The position numbers were made by a program, and so were the translations under genes. Shown here in pieces: positions 33,424 to 42,223 of a stretch of 64,000 nucleotides of DNA. Position 1 is the first letter of the stretch, and every line of letters begins with the position of its first letter. The notes below the pieces were generated by a model, which saw only the letters and a program-made list of their open reading frames with translations, was not told the origin of the DNA and ran no database searches. Origin of the DNA: JAXMEQ01 sp046348225 (GTDB taxonomy: Bacteria > Pseudomonadota > Gammaproteobacteria > Burkholderiales > Burkholderiaceae_C); the NCBI GenBank assembly GCA_046348225.1, contig JAXMEQ010000007.1, positions 186,001 through 250,000 on the forward strand, written 5' to 3'.

Positions 33424-36400
33424 TTAGTGGAGCCGCCGTTGCACTATCGCCTCCGCGTCCTCGCGCCGGGCATCGTGCTCATACGTCCTTACCAAGCCCA
33501 TGAGCAACTTTGACGCGACGTAGGGGTGCGAATACTGGAGTGCCTCTGCCCAGCCTCGGTACTTGTCGGCGAGTTCGCGTTCTTGCGCACCACCTTCTCC
33601 TCTCCAATGGGCACCACGAGCGTTGAACTGGCCAGTTTGGACGCCTCGCATCATTGCGTCAGAGTGGATTTCTTCGAGCACATCCCGAACAGGTTCGCAG
33701 GGCCACACGCCGTCTGCGCCCACGGGCGCATGAGCGACAAGTTCCCCAATGTTGATGTCCGCGACTTCGAGACGTCCCAATCCCTCACAGGCGTTTCGCA
33801 CAGCCTTGACCCAAACACGCAGGCCTTCTGTAGTTAGCTGACCTTGTTCATCGCGCCCCGGGAGTGTTTCAATGCCACTCAAGAGCTTGTATCCTTGCTC
33901 CGCGAAGTGTGTGATCTGCTCATCAGGCACCGAGAACTCAGCCGGGTCTGAGCCGCCGTCCCTTCTCTTGTACACGTACACGATTGCCTGCACATAAAGC
34001 TCGGGATGGGCTGCAACGTACGTCGCTAAATTGGGAATGCCGTAGTTGCCGGCACGCGTGTGCGGTTTCGCAAGAGCATCGATGTACAAGTACTCTAGCC
34101 CGGCTTTCTGGTCGAGAGTTAGCGCCGTACTATCGTTGATCCGCTCAAACGCTTTTTCGATGTAGTGCTGCTGAAGACGGAATTGACCTTCAGGCTCCTC
34201 ACTGTCTTTCGCAATCGCGGTCATAAGACAAAAGAGCAACTCAGGATCGAACTTTTCAAGGTTGAATTGGGCGGAATGAAAGGCGGCTCGTGGTCGCTTG
34301 GCCGCTATCAAGCGGTCAAGCGCTTCCGCAGCCTCTTCCGTACTCTCGCGAACCCAATCTGGAAACACCTCGGTCCAGTATGTCCGCTGCGCGTGCTCCC
34401 GAAGTGCATCGACGCGGAGCCACGTTGAACGCCGGAACGGCGCACTAAGCAATACGCGTACGTAGTTCTCCTCGGAAAGATCGGCCGAGAGTCGATCTAG
34501 AAGGGCCTCGCGCTCAAGTGGATCGCTGCAGCCGGTGATGAGCCCAGCAATGAGTAAGCGGCGGGCATTCGCCGTACTCGGACGCTCTGGCGCTAGCGCG
34601 GCGCGGATCGCATTACTAATTCCGTGCAAATCTAGAATGCGCCCCGCATACAGGTAGCCAACATCGTAGTGCGCGTTGCCGTAATCCGCTAGATCGGCAA
34701 CGCCGGCAGGTCCACGCGAGAGATGTACCTCGCGAAGCGCGTCGGTCCTGAGTGCAGCTACGCGTTCCTCGCGCTTCTCGTAGTCATGCGAGTCATCGAC
34801 AAGTTCCTCGGCGGACTCTTCGACCCAGTGAGTTCGAAACAACCACTCGTGCTTCTGGAGAAGGTCGGCAGGTTCGAGTGCTTCGCGGACTCGCTTTGCA
34901 GACTCCGTAAGAACTATGAAGTCGTCATTGTTTGCCTGTGGCTTACCGCGTCGGGTGAGCAGCCGCTTGCGAATCTGCTCGCGAACGATCGCTTTGTCGC
35001 TGTCCGAAGCACTCGCAGCCCACGCTTCAATGATCGTCCATACACGCTCACGATCCGCGGCTGCCAAGCCAGGAAGGCAGTTCACCAAGTCACAGACCAT
35101 GCCAGTCGTGTGACCATGCTTCCAGCCAAGCACCATTTCGACCACGTTGTGTACGAACGTCATGATCGGCGCCCAAGTAGACAACGGTTCGCCGTACCCA
35201 TGGCCATCGTTCCTCCACTTTGGCTTATGGCTGTAGCTTCCGTGCTGCGGCCCTGTGCCTAGTTGATCGATGCACACGTTCCACGCGACCGCTGGGAATC
35301 GACCTGCAAGCTGCTGCAGTACCCTGAGGCGAATGTCATGGCTGGTTGCGGTCTGTGGCATCCACGCGCGAAATATTGCTTTAAGCGAGTTGATGGGGCG
35401 GTTCACCCAGTTGTCATTGATCTCAATCTGTGAGAGCTGCGCGAGAATGAGAGCTGCTCGCGGCATCGTCGCTGGGCTCCACGATAGCCCTTCAAGTGCC
35501 CAGAGAAGACCGGTACGTGGACACCCCCCTCCGAAGAGGCCTGCGCCCGCCGGGCGCATGAGACCGTATGTCTCCGGTACAACTTGCCGTAAGTCAGACT
35601 CAATAATGTCTAGGAACTCGTTCGGAGCCGCCTCGGCATACGCAGTGAGGTCGGTGTCGTTCGCTTCCAACAGGCGAGTCTTGAGCGGTGTGAGGAGTGC
35701 GCGCACGAGCTTTTGCGCCGCGACCTCACAGTCAAAGCCAAGACGATCAAAAAACAGGTGGTGGCCGTGAACTGAGAGCAGCACTAGCGTCTCAGCAATG
35801 CTCCTCCTGAGCGTTCCGGAGAATTCACGCGACTTCCCATGAATTGCAGCCGCCCATTGCTCTTCGTCGGGCAGATCGAGCTTCGGATCGTCTTCACCAA
35901 GCACAATGTGTGCGACGGTGAAGAATCGCTCTAGGTCTGTTCGGGTCACTTCCCCTGCGATCGCGAACAGGGCGTCAATCTTTGATGCGACGCCGCGGTA
36001 GTGGCCTGCGGACCACATCGGAGGATCATTGCCCTGCGCGAGCCGCTGACATGTCCGCTCAAGGAGCTCATATGGCATATCGCCGCCGAGAAGCGATAGC
36101 ACTGTCTGGTCGGGAGGGCGGGTCGCGTTCCATGCGCCGACAAGCAAGAAGGGCACGAGCGATGACGCCGTGTGCACATCTGTTGCCCATTCTGGTAGCC
36201 GGACACCGGGCGTCCTCGCAAGTCGACGCCTGAGGACCGTGAGTGAACGGCCGGATTCGTTGTCGAGCCGAGTTACTTCATCTCGCGTATACCCAACCCC
36301 TTCGAGCGATGTCTTGAACTGCTCGTAGTTCAATGGCTCAAGCACAATATCTGGCTCGATGTTTGCCGCATTCCGAGGGTACACAACGATGCACCTAACG

Positions 36401-37575
36401 TTTTGTGAAAGCGATGCGAGGTCGCGCTCGACGGCGCGGTTGTGCACGACAGCGACAAACTGCGAGGTGCCTTGTGCCAGCTTCTTCGCGGTGCCGGGAT
36501 CGTCAAACACTAGAACGCGGTCACGGAGTTCGACGATCTTTGGGTCAATTACGGTCTCAAAAAAGTGCGCAACGAAGGCCAGCGCTTCTTCGGTTGAGTC
36601 TGCCATTACCACGACCGGGCTATTGGAGTTCTGCGTAAGGCGTGCTAACAGAGTTTTCTTTGATCTTTCGATTGCATGCGAAAACAGGGAGCCCGGCAAT
36701 GGAGGCTCCGCGACGTTGGCCCAATCGGACCAGCATTGCGACAGTGTTCGGACACCCAGGGAGGGTTTCCCGACTTCGTGCGCAAACCACAGCTGTGCAG
36801 CTATCGACTGTTCGATCCACTGTTCAAGATCGCTTGAGTCGTAGGCGCGCACGTCGCGCCACTCGTGTTTGACTCGCTTTAGGGCAGACCACTCGTTCTT
36901 GCCCGGCCAAGCACGGGGCGTCACGAATACGAACGTTAGTGCAGCGCGGTCGGCCTTGCTTGTCGCTTTCGTGCTCTTTGCATAGTCGCTCTCCGCCTTC
37001 GCTTTCGGATCTTCATTTGTTCCAAATTCCCAGCCAGACGAGCCGGCTGGAATCCAAGGCGTCCCTTCAGTGATATCAAGCTGGCCATCCCACCCAGGAC
37101 GCTCGGCATCGTCATTGCCAGGGAAATCAAGGCTCGTGATACCACGTCCGGTTGAGTTCACCAGTGTCCGAAGAAGGACGGCGAAGCGGCTTCGCGCTTG
37201 GATGTTTCGAGATGCCCAGGCTTCGATGTCTCGTGCTTTGATGCCGAGGAACGGGACTGTGTACGGCGTTACTCCCGCCGCCACGTTCGCGGTACTTGTG
37301 GTTGCCGCATCAAATGCAGCTTGCATGTCAAGTAACCTCGCCGCTGGAAACCCGAACGCCGCTTCTATGCGGGTTGCCATTTCGGACGTAGTTGCGACAT
37401 GTCCATTGAGGAAGTTGTTTAGCGCTGGGCGACTTACCCCCACGAGCTTTGCGGCTCGGACGACGCTCAAGCCTCTGGGGTTCAGCACTTTTGCGCGTAC
37501 GAATACGCCGGGGTGAATGGGCGAGACCTCATGCCCGGCGTCAGTATCGAACTCGGTACGAGATGGTCCATTCAT
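33424..37575 (-). CDS. Giant protein: HigA-like HTH fused to nuclease-like, degenerate STAND-like and helical-repeat regions
   Basis: 1383 residues from MNGPSRTEF. Residues 21-90 match HigA antitoxins (HPGVFVRAKVLNPRGLSVVR, GVSRPALNNFLNG). Residues 112-275 have GWDG (162-164), GWEFGT (Glu183) and KAKAESDY (Lys191/193), which could be a PD-(D/E)xK-like nuclease site; this is uncertain. Residues 300-460 resemble a STAND NTPase whose Walker A is lost (VVVMADSTEEALAF) while a Walker-B-like RVLVFDDPG remains. The remaining 900 residues look alpha-helical repeat-like. GC and codon use are visibly more AT-rich than the neighbours, suggesting transfer. No toxin gene lies upstream as in higBA. Architecture suggests a defence protein sensing phage; this is inference. 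Confidence 0.7.
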   Translation of the reverse strand: MNGPSRTEFDTDAGHEVSPIHPGVFVRAKVLNPRGLSVVRAAKLVGVSRPALNNFLNGHVATTSEMATRIEAAFGFPAARLLDMQAAFDAATTSTANVAAGVTPYTVPFLGIKARDIEAWASRNIQARSRFAVLLRTLVNSTGRGITSLDFPGNDDAERPGWDGQLDITEGTPWIPAGSSGWEFGTNEDPKAKAESDYAKSTKATSKADRAALTFVFVTPRAWPGKNEWSALKRVKHEWRDVRAYDSSDLEQWIEQSIAAQLWFAHEVGKPSLGVRTLSQCWSDWANVAEPPLPGSLFSHAIERSKKTLLARLTQNSNSPVVVMADSTEEALAFVAHFFETVIDPKIVELRDRVLVFDDPGTAKKLAQGTSQFVAVVHNRAVERDLASLSQNVRCIVVYPRNAANIEPDIVLEPLNYEQFKTSLEGVGYTRDEVTRLDNESGRSLTVLRRRLARTPGVRLPEWATDVHTASSLVPFLLVGAWNATRPPDQTVLSLLGGDMPYELLERTCQRLAQGNDPPMWSAGHYRGVASKIDALFAIAGEVTRTDLERFFTVAHIVLGEDDPKLDLPDEEQWAAAIHGKSREFSGTLRRSIAETLVLLSVHGHHLFFDRLGFDCEVAAQKLVRALLTPLKTRLLEANDTDLTAYAEAAPNEFLDIIESDLRQVVPETYGLMRPAGAGLFGGGCPRTGLLWALEGLSWSPATMPRAALILAQLSQIEINDNWVNRPINSLKAIFRAWMPQTATSHDIRLRVLQQLAGRFPAVAWNVCIDQLGTGPQHGSYSHKPKWRNDGHGYGEPLSTWAPIMTFVHNVVEMVLGWKHGHTTGMVCDLVNCLPGLAAADRERVWTIIEAWAASASDSDKAIVREQIRKRLLTRRGKPQANNDDFIVLTESAKRVREALEPADLLQKHEWLFRTHWVEESAEELVDDSHDYEKREERVAALRTDALREVHLSRGPAGVADLADYGNAHYDVGYLYAGRILDLHGISNAIRAALAPERPSTANARRLLIAGLITGCSDPLEREALLDRLSADLSEENYVRVLLSAPFRRSTWLRVDALREHAQRTYWTEVFPDWVRESTEEAAEALDRLIAAKRPRAAFHSAQFNLEKFDPELLFCLMTAIAKDSEEPEGQFRLQQHYIEKAFERINDSTALTLDQKAGLEYLYIDALAKPHTRAGNYGIPNLATYVAAHPELYVQAIVYVYKRRDGGSDPAEFSVPDEQITHFAEQGYKLLSGIETLPGRDEQGQLTTEGLRVWVKAVRNACEGLGRLEVADINIGELVAHAPVGADGVWPCEPVRDVLEEIHSDAMMRGVQTGQFNARGAHWRGEGGAQERELADKYRGWAEALQYSHPYVASKLLMGLVRTYEHDARREDAEAIVQRRLH

Positions 37576-37581
37576 CGGGGC

Positions 37582-37611
37582 ATTGTATTGTGTCGCGCTA
37601 CACAGCACAAT
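37582..37611 (-). promoter_or_regulatory. Promoter with internal operator for the giant gene
   Basis: On the minus strand TTGTGC (37610-37605) and TACAAT (37587-37582) are 17 bases apart. Six bases (GCCCCG) then lead to the ATG at 37575, which predicts a leaderless transcript. ATTGTG and CACAAT (37606-37611 and 37587-37592) form a perfect 6-bp dyad spanning the spacer, a likely site for self-repression by the HigA-like domain. Confidence 0.6.
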
Positions 37612-37856
37612 CCTAGAATCATCACCGGACAGCCGGACGGTAATTGTCGTTCTTGAACTGTCATTCCGCAATGCTTCCACCAACGACCGCTCTTGGGCAA
37701 TAGCCCTCATTGATGGAGTCTGGCTCGGGAGAGCAACCTCTTGCCAGCTGTCATTTGGCTACCTAATGATGTATCCGCGCTATTTCACGAGCAAGCTGGC
37801 AACTGCAGTGACCAGCAACTGTGCGCCGAGAGGTGGTCTCGGGCAGTAGTGAAATC

Positions 37857-37909
37857 GCTATCAAAAACATAGCGCCTCACGCAGTATTGATAGGGGCTAG
37901 AGGCCAAAA
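37857..37909 (+). repeat. Comamonadaceae-type short repeat, copy 5 (right flank of island)
   Basis: GCTATCAAAAACATAGC followed by GCCTCACGCAGTATTGATAG and GGGCTAGAGGCCAAAA, plus strand. It is the most complete copy in the window. Confidence 0.85.
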
Positions 37910-37950
37910 CTACTCACAACCTTGCCCGCAGAAACCGGGACAAATCTCGC

Positions 37951-39276
37951 TCAAGCCCCCGCGCGCGGAATCCCAAGCCGCTCTTCCACTAGGCCTGCCA
38001 ACCTCCCCAACCGCCGCGACTCCGGCTGGCTGTTCGCCGCCTGCCGTAGCAGGTGCTGCGCGCCGCCGAGCTCGCCGCTGCGGCGCAGTGCGTTGATGTG
38101 GATCTGGGCAAACAGGTCGCGCTGGGCGTGGCTGCCGCCGATGGCCACCAGCCGGGGCAGGGCAGCCTCCAGGCCGGCCACGGCCTGCGGCCAGTCGCCG
38201 CGCGCATGGGCCAGAAGCGCCTGCGCGGCGGGTACGGCCACCTGTTGCCAGGCGGCGCGCTGTGGGTCGGTGGCCTGTGCGGCATGGGCCACGATGGCGC
38301 CCAGCAGGGTGTCGGCCTCGGGCCGGCCGGCACGCGCCAGGCCGTACAGGTACTGCAGGTCCAGAAACGGCAGCACCTGGTCTTGCACGCGCGCGGCCAG
38401 GTGCGTGGCCACGTCGTGCCAGCGCTCGCCCACATCCACGCCCGCCAGTTCCAGCCGCGCCAGCAGGGACACGGCGTTGATCTGGTCTTGCGAATAGTCC
38501 TTCACCACGCCCCACACCTGCGTGTCGTACAGGCGCAGCGCCTCCGCGTGGTCGTCCAGCTCCAGCGCAAACAGCGCCTGGTGCCACCAGTTGTGCGTGA
38601 CCATGAAGGAGTTCAGCCCTGTCCAGGTGTCGCTCACGTCCGCCATGAAGGCCTGCCCTTCGCGGATGCGCCCCTGCGTCAGCATCACATGCGCCAGCGC
38701 GTGGTGGGCCCAGGGCTCCTTGCGCCGCAGCCGGATGGCGTGGCGCGCGGCAGCCTCGGCCTGCGGCAGCAGGTGGCACTGCTCCCAGGCAAAGGCCAGC
38801 ATGCCGTGCAGGTAGGGCACATCGCCCGCCGCGGGCAGCGCCTGCAGTGCCATGCGCAGCATGGCCGGCGAGTTGCCCAGGTTGAACAGGTGGTACTGCC
38901 CGAGCTTGAGCGAGGCCAGGTCGCGCGGGCATTCACGCGCCTGCTCTTCGTGCAGGGCGATGGCGCGCAGGATGTCGCCGTTCACCCAGGCCTGCACGGC
39001 CTGCACAAACCGCTGTTCGCGGGGCGTGGCCTGCAGCGGTGACGCCAATGCCCGCGCGATGAACGGCCGGGCATTGCGCGGCCCTTCGCGCGACTCGGCA
39101 AACATGTGCAGCGCAGCGCAATACGCCTGTACCAGGGGACTGGGGTCCGTGTCGGCGGCGCTCAGGATGTTGACGGCCCGCGCCTCGCTGGCAATGAAGC
39201 CTTCCACAAAGTCGTCCAACGCGGCCAGGCTGTCTGGCTGCTGCAAGGTGACCGGGTTGCCCAGGCAGTCCTGCAT
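37951..39276 (-). CDS. TTC38-like tetratricopeptide repeat protein
   Basis: 441 residues with TPR-like helical pairs throughout (VQAYCAALHMFAESREGPRN, HHALAHVMLTQGRIREGQAF, VTHNWWHQALFALELDDHAE). This order matches the TTC38 family, found in bacteria and animals, with no settled function. No signal peptide. It lies 7 bases after the amidase gene, at the end of the dipeptide-importer transcript. Confidence 0.85.
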   Translation of the reverse strand: MQDCLGNPVTLQQPDSLAALDDFVEGFIASEARAVNILSAADTDPSPLVQAYCAALHMFAESREGPRNARPFIARALASPLQATPREQRFVQAVQAWVNGDILRAIALHEEQARECPRDLASLKLGQYHLFNLGNSPAMLRMALQALPAAGDVPYLHGMLAFAWEQCHLLPQAEAAARHAIRLRRKEPWAHHALAHVMLTQGRIREGQAFMADVSDTWTGLNSFMVTHNWWHQALFALELDDHAEALRLYDTQVWGVVKDYSQDQINAVSLLARLELAGVDVGERWHDVATHLAARVQDQVLPFLDLQYLYGLARAGRPEADTLLGAIVAHAAQATDPQRAAWQQVAVPAAQALLAHARGDWPQAVAGLEAALPRLVAIGGSHAQRDLFAQIHINALRRSGELGGAQHLLRQAANSQPESRRLGRLAGLVEERLGIPRAGA

Positions 39277-39283
39277 GGCCGTG

Positions 39284-40684
39284 CTAGCGGGCGGGTGGTT
39301 CGGGCCAGGGGCGCTGCGCGTCGCGGATCAGCTCAAACGCCCGCGACACCTGCAGCACGCCCAAATCATCAAACCGCGCGCCGGCAATCTGCAGGCCAAT
39401 GGGCAGGCCGCCCGTGGAGTAGCCGCAGTTGACGGACGCGGCCGGTTGCTCCGACATGTTGAACGGCACCGTAAAGGCAATGTGCTCCAGCGGGCGCAAC
39501 GGGTCGTTGGTGGGGCCGGCCCATTCGGCCGGCGCGGGCAGGTTGGGGGATGTGGGCGAGATCACATAGTCAAACGCAGCGCAGGCCTTCACCGTGGCCA
39601 GCCGCGTCAGGTAGAACTGGTGCCCGGCGTGGAACACGGCCTCGCCGCTCATGCCGGCGGCACTGTCGGCCCAGGCCTGGATGTAGGGCAGCACGCGGGC
39701 CTTGCGCTGTGGCGGCAGTGCACCCAGGTCCACATGCGAGCGCATGCGCCAGAAGTGGTCCATGCCGTCGAGCATGTCGCGGGTCAGGAACGGGGCCATC
39801 GGTTCCACCTCGGCCCCCGCCTGCGCCAGCAGCCGGGCGGCGCGCTCCACGGCGGCGCGCACTTCGGGCTCCGCCGGCAGGCCGCAGCCGGCGTCCAGCA
39901 GCAGGCCGATGCGCAGGCCTTTGAGCTTGCGCACGCCCGCGTCAAAGCTGGCCCAGTCGATCGTCTGGTACGGCAGGCTCATGGTGTCGCGCGCATCGGG
40001 CAGGCTCAGCACCTGCATCATCGCGGCGGCGTCGGCCACGGTGCGCGTCATGGGGCCGGCCGCGCGGCCGGTGTAGGGCGGGTCAATCGGCACCCGGCCC
40101 AGGCTGGGCTTGAGGCCGAACACCCCGCACCAGCCCGCGGGCAGGCGGATGGAGCCGCCAATGTCGGTGCCCAGATGCAGCGGCCCGTAGCCCGCCGCGG
40201 CCGCGGAGCCCGCGCCAGCGCTGGAGCCACCGGGGGTTTTGCTCAGATCCCAGGGGTTGCGTGCCAGAGCATGAAAGCTCGACAGGCCCGACGACAGCAT
40301 GCCGTAGTCGGGCATGGTGGTCTTGGCCACCAGCACCGCGCCGGCTTCGCGCAGGCGCGCCGCGGGCGGTGCATCGGCCGCCATGGGGCTGAGGTCGGTG
40401 GCGGCGGTGCCCAGCGGCATCGGGTCGCCTGCTGTGGCGATGTTGTCCTTCAGCGTCATGGGCACGCCGTCCAGCGCCGACAGTGGCTGGCCCGCACGCC
40501 AGCGCGCCTCGGACGCGCGGGCCTGTACCAGTGTGAGCTCGGGCCGCAGCAGGTAGGTGGCGCACAGCGCGGGCTCCCAGCGCGCCATGTGGTCCAGCAC
40601 CGCTTGCGCCACCTCCACCGGTGACAGCGTGCCGGCCCGGTAGGCCCCGGCCAGTTCGGCCGCGCCGAGTTCGTTCAACCCCAC
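39284..40684 (-). CDS. Amidase-signature family hydrolase
   Basis: 466 residues. The Ser-cisSer-Lys triad is visible: Lys in PMTLKDNIATAG, Ser in PGGSSAGAGSAAAAGYGP, and the nucleophile in GTDIGGSIRLPAG. The GTG at 40684 (VGLNELGAAEL) is chosen: it overlaps the stop of the binding-protein gene by 10 bases, and the upstream ATG would run far into that gene. No signal peptide, so cytoplasmic. Coupled to the importer, it may hydrolyse an imported amide or peptide-like compound (inference). Confidence 0.89.
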   Translation of the reverse strand: MGLNELGAAELAGAYRAGTLSPVEVAQAVLDHMARWEPALCATYLLRPELTLVQARASEARWRAGQPLSALDGVPMTLKDNIATAGDPMPLGTAATDLSPMAADAPPAARLREAGAVLVAKTTMPDYGMLSSGLSSFHALARNPWDLSKTPGGSSAGAGSAAAAGYGPLHLGTDIGGSIRLPAGWCGVFGLKPSLGRVPIDPPYTGRAAGPMTRTVADAAAMMQVLSLPDARDTMSLPYQTIDWASFDAGVRKLKGLRIGLLLDAGCGLPAEPEVRAAVERAARLLAQAGAEVEPMAPFLTRDMLDGMDHFWRMRSHVDLGALPPQRKARVLPYIQAWADSAAGMSGEAVFHAGHQFYLTRLATVKACAAFDYVISPTSPNLPAPAEWAGPTNDPLRPLEHIAFTVPFNMSEQPAASVNCGYSTGGLPIGLQIAGARFDDLGVLQVSRAFELIRDAQRPWPEPPAR

Positions 40685-42162
40685 GAGAGGGCGGACAGGT
40701 CGTTCACGAAGATCGGCATGTTGGCCCACAGGCCCTTGACGTTCTTGTTGGCCACCGTCACCCACTGGGGCTGGTACAGATAGCCGTGCACGGCGTCGTC
40801 GGCCACCAGGCGCTGGATGTCGCCCAGGATGCGGTTGCGTTCAGCGGCGTTGGCGGTCTGCTTGTACTTGTCGTACAGCGCGTTGAACTTGGTGGACTCG
40901 TAGTTCCAGTAGTAGCCGGGGCGCGAGAAGTTGCCCAGGTCAAACGGCTCCACGTGGGAAATGATGGTCAGGTCGTAGTTCTTGCTGCCGTAGGTGCCGC
41001 TGAGCCATTGCGCCCATTCCACGTTTTGCAGCTTGGCCTTGATGCCCACCTTGTCGAGCATGGAGGCAATCACCTCGCCGCCCTGGCGCGCATAAGGCGG
41101 CGGCGGCAGCGTGATGGTGAGCTCCAGGTTGCTGACGCCGGCTTCCTTGAGCAGGGCGCGGGCCTTGTCGGGGTCGTAGGCGTTGACCTTGGTCAGGTCC
41201 ACATAGCCGGGGGCGCTGGGCACGTAGTAGCTGCCGATGGGCGAGCCATAGCCGTCGCCCGCACCCTGGATGACGGCCTTGCGGTCGATGGCCATGTTGA
41301 TGGCGCGGCGCACCCGCACGTCGTCCAGCGGCTTCTTCTTGTTGTTGATGGCCAGGATGGTCTTGGCACGCGAGCCGCTGGCCATGACCTGGAATTTCGG
41401 GTTGGTCTTGAACTGCGGCACGCTGCGCGGCGTGACGCGCGGGAAGGCGTCCACGTCGCCGGCCAGCAGGGCCGCCACCTGCGCCGCCGGGTCGGCGATG
41501 AAGCGGAAGGTGGCGCGCTTGATCTTGATGGCGCCCGCATTGCGGTGCGCGTCCCACTTGCTGAGCGCCACCGACGAGCCCTTGACCCAGTTGTCCAGCT
41601 TGTAGGGGCCGGTGCCCACCGGCTTGGTGGCGTTGCCCTCGGCGCTCTTGGGCTCGACGATGATGGCCGTGGCCTGGCCCATGAGGAACAGGAAGTCGGG
41701 GTCGATTTCCTTGGTCAGCAGCACCACGGTGTTGTCATCGACCACCTGCGTGGTGATGGCGGCGAAGGTGCGCTTGTCCTTGTTGGTGCTTTTTTCGCCG
41801 CCCGCACGGTCAAACGAGAACTTGACGGCCTGGGCGTTGAACGGCTCGCCGTTCTGGAACTTCACGCCCTTGCGCAGCCGGAAGGTGTAGGTGCGCAGGT
41901 CGGGCGAGACCTCCCAGCTCTCGGCCAGCAGCGGCGACACGCTGCCGTCGGGGTTGATCTTGGTCAGCGTTTCGTAGATGTTGTAGAGCGTGACTTCTGC
42001 AATCGACGACGCGGCAGCGGCCGTCGGGTCCAGGCCCACCGGCTCCAGCGCCATGGCCAGCACGATGGAATCCTTCTTGCCCTGCGCCAGGGCGGCTTGC
42101 GGCAGGGTCAGCGGCACAGAGGCCAGGGCGGCGGTGGACAGCAGGGTGCGTCGGTTCAGCAT
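40675..42162 (-). CDS. ABC transporter family-5 (dipeptide/oligopeptide-type) substrate-binding protein
   Basis: 495 residues, signal peptide MLNRRTLLSTAALASVPLTL then PQAALA; the Arg pair is Tat- or Sec-compatible. SBP_bac_5 features: EPVGLDPTAAAASSIAEVTL, LAESWEVSPDLRTYTFRLRK, VGTGPYKLDNWVKGSSVALS. It delivers a peptide-like or other ligand to the permeases. It lies downstream of the ATPase genes, which is unusual since it is generally first, and 61 bp with a possible weak terminator separate it from them. Confidence 0.92.
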   Translation of the reverse strand: MLNRRTLLSTAALASVPLTLPQAALAQGKKDSIVLAMALEPVGLDPTAAAASSIAEVTLYNIYETLTKINPDGSVSPLLAESWEVSPDLRTYTFRLRKGVKFQNGEPFNAQAVKFSFDRAGGEKSTNKDKRTFAAITTQVVDDNTVVLLTKEIDPDFLFLMGQATAIIVEPKSAEGNATKPVGTGPYKLDNWVKGSSVALSKWDAHRNAGAIKIKRATFRFIADPAAQVAALLAGDVDAFPRVTPRSVPQFKTNPKFQVMASGSRAKTILAINNKKKPLDDVRVRRAINMAIDRKAVIQGAGDGYGSPIGSYYVPSAPGYVDLTKVNAYDPDKARALLKEAGVSNLELTITLPPPPYARQGGEVIASMLDKVGIKAKLQNVEWAQWLSGTYGSKNYDLTIISHVEPFDLGNFSRPGYYWNYESTKFNALYDKYKQTANAAERNRILGDIQRLVADDAVHGYLYQPQWVTVANKNVKGLWANMPIFVNDLSALSWG

Positions 42163-42189
42163 GGTTCAACTCCAGGGAAAAGCCACTAC

Positions 42190-42211
42190 AAAAAAATCGG
42201 GCCCGTCGGGG
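42190..42211 (-). terminator. Possible weak terminator between ATPase and binding-protein genes
   Basis: On the minus strand GCCC-CGAC-GGGC is followed by CCGA and seven T (42196-42190). The stem is only 4 bp. It might lower read-through from the ATPase genes into the binding-protein gene. Confidence 0.3.
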
Positions 42212-42223
42212 CGTGAGGCAACA

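Larger units (their letters stand above)
37576..37950. other. Gap between the giant gene and the TTC38-like gene
   Basis: 375 bases without a supported gene. It holds the giant gene's promoter and operator (37582-37611), an in-frame upstream extension to 37710 that looks non-coding, and repeat copy 5 (37857-37909). Nothing recognisable in 37711-37856. Confidence 0.6.

Noticed and set aside
34723..35262. 179-codon plus-strand frame inside the giant gene
   Set aside because: Antisense shadow without motifs.
37576..37710. 45-codon N-terminal extension of the giant protein
   Set aside because: The promoter and operator lie within it and the HigA domain starts naturally after 37575.
37517..37849. 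110-codon plus-strand frame upstream of the giant gene, possibly a HigB toxin
   Set aside because: No RelE/HigB-like residues, and it overlaps the start of the giant gene on the opposite strand.
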